In this document: in pieces, positions 13,701 through 23,975 of the stretch | Position numbering within the stretch: position 1 is the first letter of the stretch | Layout: each line of letters opens with the position of its first letter | Source: Uloborus plumipes | Lineage: Eukaryota > Arthropoda > Arachnida > Araneae > Uloboridae | DNA length: 64,000 nucleotides | Assembly: GCA_038373865.1 (NCBI GenBank) | Contig: JAXGGA010004728.1 | Coordinates: forward strand, 21,133 to 85,132 | Reading direction: 5' to 3' | Program-made: the position numbers and the translations under genes | Notes under the pieces: model-generated | What the model saw: the letters and a program-made list of their open reading frames with translations, nothing else | Databases searched by the model: none | What the model was told of the DNA's origin: nothing

Positions 13701-16700
13701 AAACTTTCCACCAGGTACTCAGTATCACGTGGTATAGGTGCAGGAAATGATTTTGGGAGCCTAAACATAGATCGGAAGTTATTGTTACCACTCTGACGGC
13801 GGAACTTGGGACACGCTTATTTCGCATCAGCTAGAAAATCAGAAATCGATTAAAACAAAAATGAAGTAAAATATTAACAAAGGGGTAAAAATAGAATCAT
13901 TTTTTGTGCAAATGTGTTTTTTTGGGAAGTTAGAAAGTGCGCATGACCTGTTTGCATGCTAAGCTTTGCTACTTGGGACACGTTCCCGATCTGATTTTTG
14001 ATGTATAAACACAATATTTTCTGATGAAAAAAAAATTTTTTTTTCTGATGTTAGTAGATGAAATGAAAGAAAAACTTACACATGTATACAACAGCATGTG
14101 AAATATTTTAATTTAAAATGATAAAATAAGATCAACTTACTTAGATGCTTTTTATGAACACATATTTATAAAATATGGATTCTAAGTCATAATGCACTTA
14201 ATTAAAAAGAATTTAAATTTTGCAGTATGTTTTGACATTCTCTTCTGTCATTATGGCAGTTCCATTGTAAATAGAGCTCTGGAAAATGGAGATCTTACAC
14301 CCTCTTCCCCACAACCACAGACCTTAATCCCTTAATATTCTTAAAAGTTATCAAAATTTTAGTTTTAGGACTTCAACTTCCACAAATTTGCATGGGATTG
14401 TCTCCGCACCCACCTCTCACAAACGTTGTTTAATCTATTAAGCGCCAAAGCTCCCATTGCGGGAACATCTACTTTTATTTTTTTTTCTCTAAAGAAATTT
14501 TAGTTATTGATAAAAAAACTATTCCATGTTAATTTCAACAAAACGAAGTATATTATAAAAAAAAATCAGTAGATTCTGTCAATTTTATATATTTTTCCGC
14601 ATTTTGCCAAAATAAGGAACTTTGCTTTTTTTACGAAAATGTAAAAAACTAGAAAAAACTAAATCAATGGATTTTTAAATTTTTTCAAGTGCTCTGCATA
14701 TTTAAAGCAGATATTCCAACAAACAACATATGAAAAAACCGGAATGAAACGATTCATTTAAAGGCATGCCAGAAGCCATGAAATTCTTTGTTCCCAGAAT
14801 GGGAGCTTTGGCGGGGAGGGACTACTCTTTTGTGTACGCACGTTTACAGTGAAGAAAGGAATGCTGCTAGGCACAAAGGGGTAACCTACGTCACGAGGCA
14901 CGTGTACCCCTTTCTGGTTTTTTTTTCGAAAAAGGATTCTTTGAACTGTGTTTTGTGAATGTTACCACTAATCTGAAGATAGTTAGACTGAGAACGGTAT
15001 TATATTTTGGTTCTCCTACGAATTTATTTCCTTTGGCGGAATCAGCTCTTTCGAATTTTTTATATATTTACCTATAAGAAAAAAAAATGCCTGTTAAGTT
15101 TTTAACAGTGCAGCAAGCTTTGGAGTATTTTAATACTATAGACTCTGATGAGTATTCAGATGAAGGAAATAATTTATGTTTGCCCCTGATTCTAGCCTTG
15201 TAACAGATGATGAGGATGTTGCTGAAATGAAATAGCTCTAAATACGAGGTTTCCTAAAGATTGTGAGAATTGAAGTAACAGAGAAATAAAAGGTCCTTAA
15301 ATTCTAGAAAAAGAAAGATAACTTTACTAGCGGAAACAGAATGCAATGAAGACGGTGCAAAGTCGTGTCATTATTTCAATGATGCCGCAGATAATGATAT
15401 CATGCTTGATATGAACACTCCAAAACAAGGAGAAGCTGAAGTTTCTATTAAAAAGGGTCAAAAAAGAAAAGTGATATTTCCTTTAAAACCACAGAAAAAA
15501 AAAAATTATCCTGTGAAAGCAAAAAAGCCGGAAATAAGTCAAAAGAAACCATTTGTAATTTTTGTTTATTTACTTTTAGTATTTCTCTTTTTCACGCGCA
15601 ATGTAAATGAAATATAGCTCCCATTTTGGAAAAGATTATACACATTATATATGTATGAATTTTTGTGTAATTGACATAAAAGTACATGAATGTATAATAT
15701 TTAAGACGCGGTTCTTTTAAAACGCGGTAGGAAAAAGTAGAAACGGAACCGAACGCGGTGGAAACGCATCTGAGACAGCGGATGATTTTCCCCTTCAAAA
15801 GCGCCAAAGCTCCCATTATGGGAACAGACTATAATTTCTAAACGGTTAAAGTTTTTTTGAAAATTTCAACTGCGCTGTACTCTAGATACATACCTTACAT
15901 GAAAAAAGTTAATTCTTCTGAGATTTTTTATGTATTTCACATATTGGCGTGTAATGAGTTAAGATCATTTGAAATTTTCTTTTTGGAACTTCAATTCCCT
16001 AACAGCTTTTCTTTTAACACCATGAAATATAGCCTACATTTTCAATTTATTACTTCTATGTCAAAAAATTTACAGGGAAGAGTCCCAAACCCCATCTCTA
16101 AAACCCCCAACACACATATTGAACTGTCCCTTATCTCATGAGAACTCCACTCTCTACATCATTAACCTTTTGGATCCGGGCTGTTTTTCGGAAATTTTTC
16201 TTTCGACCCAGGTAGTACGACAGTTGAACACCAGATTTCTTTTCCATTGAAAAAGGAAAGTATAAACTGCCGTACCAGACGTATGAAACCTTGAAAAAAT
16301 CCCCGGCTCCAAAGGGTTCGTGTGAAAATTTCAAACCTGTCCTCTAAAGAAAAAGGACTTATGGTACAACATGTGTACCGCCCGGTTCCTAAAGGTTAAG
16401 ATTGTCTACACTTTCTGTTTTAAGAATTAAATTTTTAAAAAAATCCAGAAGAAAATCACTGAACTCACATCCTTCCTATCTACGGAGTGTACGGAGCTTC
16501 CCAGGGAATATTAAGACATGTTTAGAATATCAGGGTGTTCACATTACGGAGTGTTTAGTTTTTTGATATTGCAGTGGCTTTATTTATGCATATTTTTAAG
16601 GCCTTCATTCTCTTCAATAAAAATTAGGTGATACTAACACAATATAAAAAAATAAATATGATCTCAGCCCCCTAAACGATATTCTGAATTCATTAATGAA

Positions 16701-19700
16701 AATAATAGAATTATGTACTAATTCTATTGCATCAGCAATAGCAGATCTTCACAATTTTTCCAATTTTGTTTTTATTTTTTCTGGGTTCCCAGACTTTTAA
16801 TTAAAAAAAGTCGGAGAAAATAGCAACCCTACAAAACACTAGTATCATTAGCAACTGAAAAAAAAGAACCTTACCATGTACAGTAATACAGATTGTCCTT
16901 TGACAGTACAGCAGCAAGCAAAGAATCCTGCCATTATAATGAGGGCTCCTGTTCCTATGAACACATATGGAATTGCTTCATTGTACGCATCAGACAACTC
17001 CATCAAGTTGTGCAGAGAAATTTTCATCCATAGTCCAAAAGCCAGTAAAATGATTCCTGCAGCCTGTAATATAAATAAAAGTCACACTACTCTTTACATA
17101 GCAAACAATATTTTAGACAATCAAAAACGGAAAACTATTCACTTTTATTCTTATAAAGCAGCCTAAAAAAAGTTGTAACATTTATTGTTCAGACAGTATT
17201 TTTTTTTTCGCAAAAATTAGCTCAATGAATAAAATGACATAATTTTGAGGAGTAATATTCTCTCTCTTTCTCTCTATGAAGTTAGCCAAAACCAACAAAA
17301 CAGTGAAAACAAAGGCTGTTTAAAATGTTGAGAAAATATATTTTAAAAGGAAAAATATGAGGGAAAGAAATTTTACAAATTTTGGTACATTATATACATT
17401 ACTCTTGGAATTAACATTTAACTAAAACACGGCAAGGAGGGACTAAACTAGGGCAAAGAGAAGAGTTACTTCCTTTAAAAAATGTGAGCATTAAAAGGTT
17501 GAATTTAGTCTTAAATAAGGATGAAGATAAAACTGATCAAGGTCCAAGAGCCTTGGAGACTACTACAACGTAAGCATTCAGAATTAAAACAGATCCGATC
17601 CTTTCTTAAAATCCAAAAGTAATCACAGAAAACTATGCACACCTCACCTTCTAAAAATAAAGGGTTTCTTTTTCATTATTATTTATTTAACAAACTGCAC
17701 CTTAATTAGAAACAAAAGATTTCAAATCTTTCCCTGAAAATGAAATTTTTGAATACAGAATAAGTGCTAATAATGTATGCTTTATGTTGCTATTATTTAC
17801 ACTATTAAATGAATAGAATCTTAAATACTTGCTGTTTTGAACATTTGTTAAAAAACTTTCTTTTAAACAAAATTCAAAGTCATCAATTTAAATTCATTAC
17901 TTTAGGGTAGCCTTAAAAAGTAAACACAATTTCTCCACAGCAAAATTTGAATAAAATCCGCAATGAGATATGATTTAACATTGTCTCAGACAGAAACAGG
18001 AGCATGCTTAGGGTTTTTAGCGGCCCTGTGCAAAATTTGTTTTAACAGTTGATAAATAATTATTTTTGTTGACTTATTCTCGCCAAAAATACAGCACATT
18101 TCAATTGTTACACACCGCAATCTGCAGAAAACCCAGCACCAAAAAATCGGAAATCATTTTGACATATTATTATAAAACTTAGTAATGTAAATTAAAAAGG
18201 GGAAAAGCAACAGATACAACAAAATTTACCGAAAACAAACTTTTATTTTGAAAAAAGAAATATTTAGAGACGAGTAAATTATGAAATTCATGAAAAAAAA
18301 TAATAATAATAATAAATACAAAAACAAAGTGAAGATTAACTTTTCTAGCTTTTTTAGCAGCAATACGATTAACTAAGTTTGAAAAACTTAAGAAATACAC
18401 AAATCATTTTCAATCTAAGGGGAGCATTAGTCATAGTCAATTTTAAATTTGTTATACTTAACTTAAGCTTTGAGAATGAACGTTCTGCAGAGACAACTGT
18501 AACTGAAATAGTTACCAAAATTCGTAAAGCAATTAGAACATTTGAAGTATTTTGGAAACTGTTTTAAAAAAATTATTGAAGTGTATCCAGTATTAAAATT
18601 AGTTTCAGAAATGAAATTCACAAGAACTTTTAATTCTGTGTATAAATCTGTTCCATTCACATTGTCTAATTCTAACTCCAAGTTACAGCAATTACTTATA
18701 AAATCATGCTCTTTGAAAGTTGGACTTTTTACTATAGGAATTCAAAGCTGAAATTTTACTGCTGAAATCTTGCAAAGAAATCCAAATTTATTGTTAAAGA
18801 CTTATTTATTGCAAACCACTCCTTGGTGGACAAAATATAGCGTGATCAAGAAGTGTTGAAAAAAATTATGCGATAATTTCTTTCTAGATTGTGAATTGGC
18901 TCATCATTAACATCATGGCTCGTGCAGGCAAAAAAAGTAAATCATTTTAAGTGGCCTGTGAAGAGAGATTGTATAAAAATTCCTATGTGAGTAACATAAT
19001 TTCAAAAATGTCTGCTCCCAAACCAATATCTGCCAGACTTTTTACTTCTACTGAAAGCTTCAAGATTGACAAAATGTTAGGAGAATGATTTTTTTTCTTG
19101 TGTAAAGTATTATTTCTTTGTTCACGATAATGTAGTCAGATTAAATAGTATTCATTATTCAATTACTACGTGTATTACTCTCTCACTTTTATGAACATAT
19201 TTTTTTCAAAGCATTCACAATATTTATGTTTATGAATCATTTGATATGCCACAAATAAATTTAATTACATAAAAAGTTAAATTTCATTTTTCAACTTTAA
19301 ACTTTTTTGAGGCACATGAACTAAAAATAACTGTTTTCTTGACTTACAGGGTAATTTTGTCATTTTCCAGGCATTTGAAGTTTGGTAAAATTTTACTTAA
19401 ATTATTTTCTTGTGCAAAAGTCAGTAAACTTCACTGCTCTCTGCAAGGTATTAAAAAAGGTAACTAAATGAATATACAAAAAAATAAGGTTATTTTGACG
19501 ACTTTAAATTTGATTCATTTTATTTATTTATTTTTCAAAATTTCATGTTTCCTGAGAATTACCCATCTGAAAATAAAATACACTTCTGTCATGAAAAGAT
19601 GTTCAAATGAACAAGAAAACTAAGTTTTCTTTTTATTTGTTTATTTTATTTTTTATTTATTTTTTGAATTCCAAAATCAACACAAGCGACACAGATACAG

Positions 19701-20030
19701 AGTACAACAGTACGTTATAATTTCGGTACAGTTATTCGGAGAAAAAAATAAATATGCATCGCGAAATAAGCAATACACCTTTAAAATGTACGAGAGAGCA
19801 TTATTAACTTTTTAATCATCATAGTGCATTTGAACAAGCAGCAAGGACGTCATAGTTATCAGAAACAACCTGTTGTCCAACTACCAAGTTTATCAAGGAA
19901 ATCACAGCTGTTAACTGCGTCAATTCTACAAAAAACAGCACTTTCAACTTACCCAAAATACAACGTTAAAAATTAGTAACATTAATTTCATACATGTTAC
20001 AGCTGCAACCGTCTGAAGTCGACGAGACAT
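4680..20030 (-). CDS. Tetraspanin, TSPAN6/TSPAN7-like, six coding exons
   Basis: Four-pass membrane scaffold protein that laterally organises partner proteins at the cell surface. Coding exons on the minus strand: 20030-19953, 17063-16875, 11761-11591, 10245-10108, 5706-5623 and 4751-4680; all introns are GT-AG and all junctions are phase 0, giving 243 residues. Membrane segments lie near residues 12-37, 58-80, 84-108 and 206-231. The large extracellular loop has the CCG motif (C149-C150-G151), PLSCC (C171, C172), C178 and GCY (C194): a six-cysteine loop. Cysteines flanking the membrane segments (e.g. CCC at 76-78) are possible palmitoylation sites; N-glycosylation sequons occur near N124 and N164. 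The start follows AAG ATG with A at -3. Family assignment rests on the SRRxxT...CxK N-terminus, IGTGxxII in segment 2 and the KYxxxxYE-type tail. Introns total over 14 kb and hold several transposons. The exact orthologue within the family is not certain. Confidence 0.93.
5623..5706 (-). CDS. Tetraspanin coding exon 5
   Basis: Encodes residues 193-220, beginning with GCY, the conserved last cysteine of the large loop, and entering membrane segment 4. Acceptor CTAG and donor GTAAAG. Confidence 0.9.
6746..7410 (+). mobile_element. Nonautonomous Helitron candidate
   Basis: Starts with TCTATATTAATAAAA directly after an A and ends with CTAA directly before a T, as expected for Helitron insertion between A and T. 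Near the 3' end is a hairpin CTGGC (7385-7389) / GCCAG (7398-7402) with an 8-base loop, four bases before the terminal CTAA (7407-7410). There is no target duplication or terminal inverted repeat, which also fits. No Rep/helicase coding was seen, so it is nonautonomous. Lies in tetraspanin intron 4. Confidence 0.65.
8173..9343. mobile_element. hAT-like nonautonomous element
   Basis: Left end CAGGGTTTGAAATA and right end (reverse complement) CAGGGCTTGAAATA form imperfect terminal inverted repeats starting with CAGGG, typical of hAT elements. The flanking 8-mers (TTTTAAAT / TTATATAG) match only partly, so the target duplication is weak. No transposase domain was recognised in the 1.17-kb interior. 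Located in tetraspanin intron 4. Confidence 0.5.
10108..10245 (-). CDS. Tetraspanin coding exon 4
   Basis: Encodes residues 147-192 of the large extracellular loop, opening with LKCCGV and including PLSCC and a further cysteine in SHCHN. Acceptor ACAG, donor GTAAG. Confidence 0.93.
11591..11761 (-). CDS. Tetraspanin coding exon 3
   Basis: Encodes residues 90-146: membrane segment 3 (LAIFLSLVLVLEIVAG) and the first half of the large loop. Acceptor ATAG, donor GTTAGT. Confidence 0.9.
12290..12480. repeat. Degenerate GATA-type simple repeat
   Basis: Repeated ATAGATAGAT/GGATAGAT units interrupted by unrelated bases, in tetraspanin intron 2. Confidence 0.6.
12533..12690. mobile_element. Possible pogo/Tigger-type MITE fragment
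   Basis: Contains the pattern AACAAACTTTAAGGGAT...GTTGTTATGAAGTTC...TTTCACTGCA, which resembles the ends of arthropod pogo-like MITEs. Ends and target duplication could not be fixed. Confidence 0.3.
13420..14010. repeat. Scattered copies of a GTTACCGATCTGA-like motif
   Basis: At least five copies or near copies occur around 13425, 13438, 13596, 13786 and 13986, two followed by GAC and several close to GGGACACG. The spacing is irregular. They may be the remains of a transposon subterminal region; no coding sequence was recognised. Confidence 0.4.
14438..15830 (+). pseudogene. piggyBac-like remnant with transposase N-terminal fragment
   Basis: Starts at TTAA (14438-14441) followed by GCGCCAAAGCTCCCATT. 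The reverse complement of that motif occurs near 14799-14814 and a direct copy near 15801-15817. From 15088 a frame begins MPVKFLTVQQALEYF and continues with an acidic stretch (DSDEYSDEG), like the acidic N-terminus of piggyBac transposases; it breaks within about 40 codons and continues in other frames to about 15617. The catalytic core was not found. Assignment is tentative because it rests on TTAA, the repeats and the acidic N-terminus. Confidence 0.4.
16166..16395. mobile_element. piggyBac-type MITE, 230 bp, TTAA target sites
   Basis: Flanked on both sides by TTAA (16162-16165 and 16396-16399). Ends are CCTTTTGGATCCGGGC and, reverse-complemented at the right, CCTTTAGGAACCGGGC: 14 of 16 match. 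No coding content. Lies in tetraspanin intron 2, about 480 bp from exon 2. Confidence 0.7.
16875..17063 (-). CDS. Tetraspanin coding exon 2
   Basis: Encodes residues 27-89: the end of membrane segment 1, the small loop, segment 2 (VFIGTGALIIMAGFFACCC) and the start of segment 3. Acceptor ACAG, donor GTAAGG. Confidence 0.92.
19953..20030 (-). CDS. Tetraspanin coding exon 1 with start codon
   Basis: ATG at 20030-20028; encodes MSRRLQTVAAVTCMKLMLLI and six more residues, ending in W before the donor GTAAGT. The short basic start followed by CxK is typical of the TSPAN6/7 group. Confidence 0.9.
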
Positions 20031-20732
20031 CTTCAAAGAAAATAAATTGAATGTTAATATAAATTTTTTAAAACCACAACAAAAATAAAGCGAAACTTCT
20101 CGTGAAACACACAACAGACGTTATCGAAAAAAAGAGTACAGTTACAGTTGAAATACATCACCAAATTCCAGGTCTTTTATTACTCTTTTCTCCAGTAGGT
20201 GACGGGGCTGTCCAGGTTCGAGAGTTATTTCCCCCGGAAGTCTTCTTTCTAAATTTTCGTAAGAAGTGTGGATGTTAATTCTGCTTTCAAGTGCAGCATG
20301 ACGAAAGGCACAAATTTGCTGTCAGAAATAAGGATGTTCAAGTTTCCAAGGGATCCCGTTCGTCGAGTACAATTCCAGCTTTGTATTTCTATTGAAATAA
20401 GATGAGGATCGATACAAAATTGATTAGTAGAAAAGCTCGAACGGAACTTCATATTTTTTGCTTCCCAGTACGAATCATTAAGGCAGGAATTCAAGTGAAA
20501 CACCATTGCAATCGCTTCGAATTGCAATCGCTGCTGGAAGTGAATCACATTATCATCAACTTAACTTGGCACTGACGTCACTACGGGTGGAGACAATAAG
20601 AGCTCACAAGCAATCAGCGATCTCCTCTTATTCGCCAAGTAATTCATTTCCAGTAGCGATCGCAAACTGCACAAATGTATGAATTGTTGATGACGTTCGG
20701 TAAGGGATGAAGTACAAGACACCACTCTCAAA
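20031..20732. other. Upstream region of the tetraspanin gene
   Basis: Probably 5' UTR and promoter of the minus-strand tetraspanin. No convincing TATA box or other motif could be assigned; open frames here have no recognisable domain. Confidence 0.35.
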
Positions 20733-22140
20733 ATATTTCGATATTGGAGCTCTAAATACGCAATTGTAGGTCAGCTGCGATGATATTTAAGGTAAGATCC
20801 CTATAAATAGGGGGAGTGGGTCACGGACTCTCCCCCAGATTTTTTTTTTACAAACTGAAGGCCTAAAAACACAATTGTTGGTATGTGTGATGAAGTTAAG
20901 AAAGGGACAGGATTTGAAACTCTCTTCAAGAAAATAAGTCCTAAACGCGAAATTGTAAGCTATGTTTGATGAGATAGGGGAGATAAATGTGGTTTGTGTA
21001 ACTCTTTTGGAACTTTTCAGAAATAGTGTAGTTTTCGATTTTTTCAAATTTATTTTTATCTGATAGAGTAACATGTGTGAACATCATCGGTAAAAAAATT
21101 TTTGCGATACGATAAGTAGTTTTTTTTTTTTTTTTAATAATTTTTAAAGTTCAAGTAAAATGTGACGTCACAGGGCAGCGGAACTTTTAACTCCCAGTGA
21201 ATCTGGAAGATTAAATCGCTCGTCCTCTCGAAAATAGGCAAAAACCATCATTGATGTCACTTGAGGGAGACTGTTGGACTGTCCTTTGACGTATCCTGTC
21301 TCCATCATGCATCAAAAGGATTATTAAATATCTAAAAATTAAAAATAACTACGCTCTCAAAATGTTCGTAGCGATAACACGGGTCCGTCGCGGAGGGCTG
21401 GGGTATGATGCCCGCTGACGTAACTCGTGACGTAGCAGAAAAGCGCTCTTTTGCGCGTCGGATTTAAAAAAATCATTAAAAATCAATCGTTGTGTTTTAA
21501 AATACGGCGGTGGTGAATTTTGGAGTTTTGAGGGTCAAGCAACAATATTTAATGATCAAAATGGGGATCTTTAATAGGTCACAACTACCCTATTAAAGTC
21601 CTGAAAAGGAAAATGTAAGCAGTCTCTGATGATGTTAGGGTTCAAATTCGGAACTGTACCCAGGAAAAGTTTATGAAATTGAAACATTAAAACACAATTT
21701 TAGTGCATTTTGATGGCATCAGAGAAAGGGATGGGTTTAGGACTTTACCCTTTAAAATATTTGAGATTGAAATCCTGGAATCGCAATAGTAAGTCATTTT
21801 TGGTCGATAAGGGAAAAGATAGAGTCCACGAACTTCCCTTCTTCCATAATTTTCCAAAATTGCATTATAAACAATCTTTGAGAGAAATTAGAATTTTTAA
21901 ATTTTTAAAAATTGAAGTCCTAAAAACGCATTTTTAGACTCTCTTTTATAATATTATGAATATTAATGCAATTCAGGACTCTCCCTGGAAGTGTTCTGAA
22001 TCCCCCTCCTTTTAAAACAAAAAGTGCAACTGTAGGCAATTTTTAATGTCAATGGAAAAAGGATAAGGTTCGCAAATTCTTTCCCGGTATTTTTCCGAAA
22101 CTGACGTCCCTAGATACAATTGTAGGCCATCTTTAATTCC
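20733..22140. repeat. Family of diverged ~40-bp repeats
   Basis: A core resembling AAGTCCTAAAAACGCAATTG followed by TAGGC and TTTGATGA recurs at least nine times (near 20740, 20860, 20937, 21595, 21680, 21768, 21908, 22015 and 22098), separated by 75-115 bp or more. Copies differ at several positions, so the array is old. No coding content. Confidence 0.55.
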
Positions 22141-22469
22141 CCCCCCCCCCTTCCACACACACACACAAATACGATATATGTTTTAAAGCTTTCATTTATT
22201 TTTATACTTATTTAATATTTACTTGTTTGTTTATTGATTAGTTTCACTTTATTGATTTATTTCTTTTATTATTTTGTATGTGTGTGTTAGTGCAAAATGC
22301 CTGAAAGAAACACTGGGTTTTGTGAGATTGCCTTCATGAGGGATCGCCTCATAAAGACAATTGTCACTCTCCAAATTTTTTCGAAATTAAAAAAGTTCAG
22401 AAATCACAATCAGGGTAGTCCATAAATGAAAAACTTTTCTCAACAAATTTCACTCTTCTCTCTCTTTTG

Positions 22470-23947
22470 TTACCAAAGGTTCAACTGCTGATGAAGGGGC
22501 TCCGATAGGTTGCATTATTGCAGATGCCGAAAGTGAGCAACTGTTTAGGGTCGGAGTACAGTTATTGAACTACTGTTTTCCCACTACTTTCAAAAACGGC
22601 CCAATAGTGTTCATGATGGATAAGGATATGAAGGAAAGAAAGATCTTACATGAAATTTGGCCTGCAGCAAATCTGCTGCTCTGCCAATTTCATATTTTAA
22701 AAGCAGTCTGGAGATGGCTGTCGGATGCGAAGCATATGATCCCCAAAACTGAAAAACAAGCCTCATATTTTTCAATCAAAGATTTAGTTTATGCCCAGAC
22801 AGAGGAGGAGCTTTTTGATAAAATGAAATTATTGCAGGCTAATGTTAAATATGAAAAATTGCTTCACTACATGAATTATATGTGGAGCTCAAAAAATCTA
22901 TGGGCATCATGTTATAGAAAAGAACTGCCAATACGAGATAATAATACCACAAATTATGTAGAATCTGTGTTTCGTATTTTAAAGAATGTAATTTTAGAAC
23001 GTGTTAAGGCTCACAATTTAACTCAATTAACTGATTTTATAATCACCAAATATGAATGTTATTTATAAGTATTTAGATTTTAGTTTTGGAAGGTACAGTA
23101 AATCATTGCAGTCAAAACTTTTAATTTCCAAACATGAAATCCCTAGGAAAAACATATCATTAATACAAAATTTTGTATTTGCAGTTAAAAGCAGTGAAGA
23201 TACATATTTTGTTGATTTAGAACATTGTTTCTGTTAGTGTTTTACAGAACACGGTACGGTAATACAGGACAACTCTGCAAGCATATAAAATATGTAGTTC
23301 TGTTACAAAATGAGACAGTTGATACCAAGTATTTTTACTCTGAAGATATAAAAACAATTATGTTCAAAATAGCAACTGGAAAAGAGCCAGAGAAAAATTT
23401 CCTAGTTCCTTTAGGACACAATCCTAATGTAACAGCTTAAGAAGTTGAAAACAGCAATTTAGAAACTACAAACTCTCAAACAGACTCTATTCCTGCAATA
23501 CCATCTACATCAGATGAAGCTATCGATGACGTAGGCTATGATGAGCTGTAAAAGGAAACCACCAAAGAAAAATTTAATAGCTGGTGTGAGAATGATAAAA
23601 AAGGTCTTGAAAATAATGCCGATGTTTTCTTCCCAGCCGTAGAAAAAATGTTAGAAAACAATGATAAATATGCAGCAAAAGAAACTGGCCTGATTTCTGC
23701 CCTGCATAACTTTGCAAAATATCAGGGACCAGCTAGGCAACCCCTAAAATTCATTCCAAGAAAAGGCAGACAGATATCTGTCCAACCTACAGCTGTAGGA
23801 AGAAGAAAATTTTCTAGAGTTTGTCCTTCTAAAATTCCTATCGCTTTAAAAAACCATAAGTATACAACCTTTGGAAAATTACCTACAAAAAAAGCTCCAC
23901 ACAATTTGACAAAATCTGTTGAAAAAAATATATCATTAGGAAATTGA
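22470..23947 (+). pseudogene. Broken MULE-type transposase
   Basis: Mutator-like transposase relic in several frames. 22475-23068 encodes a MULE core: GCIIADAES, then VFMMDKDMKE with the catalytic aspartate region, then the hallmark LLCQFHILKAVWRWL. A stop and frame changes follow at about 23068, 23237 and 23440. A SWIM-type zinc finger (CFC near 23228-23236, CKHI near 23277-23288) follows in the usual position. A basic tail segment (GRRKFSRVCPSKIP) occurs before a stop at 23945-23947. No terminal inverted repeats were found. It is intergenic and reads opposite to both neighbouring genes. Confidence 0.65.
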
Positions 23948-23975
23948 ACAAAATTTTAAACTAAGCTTGCATTCT

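Noticed and set aside
18379..18751. Possible degenerate transposase on either strand
   Set aside because: Frames of about 70 codons on both strands, but none of the known transposase motifs could be recognised.
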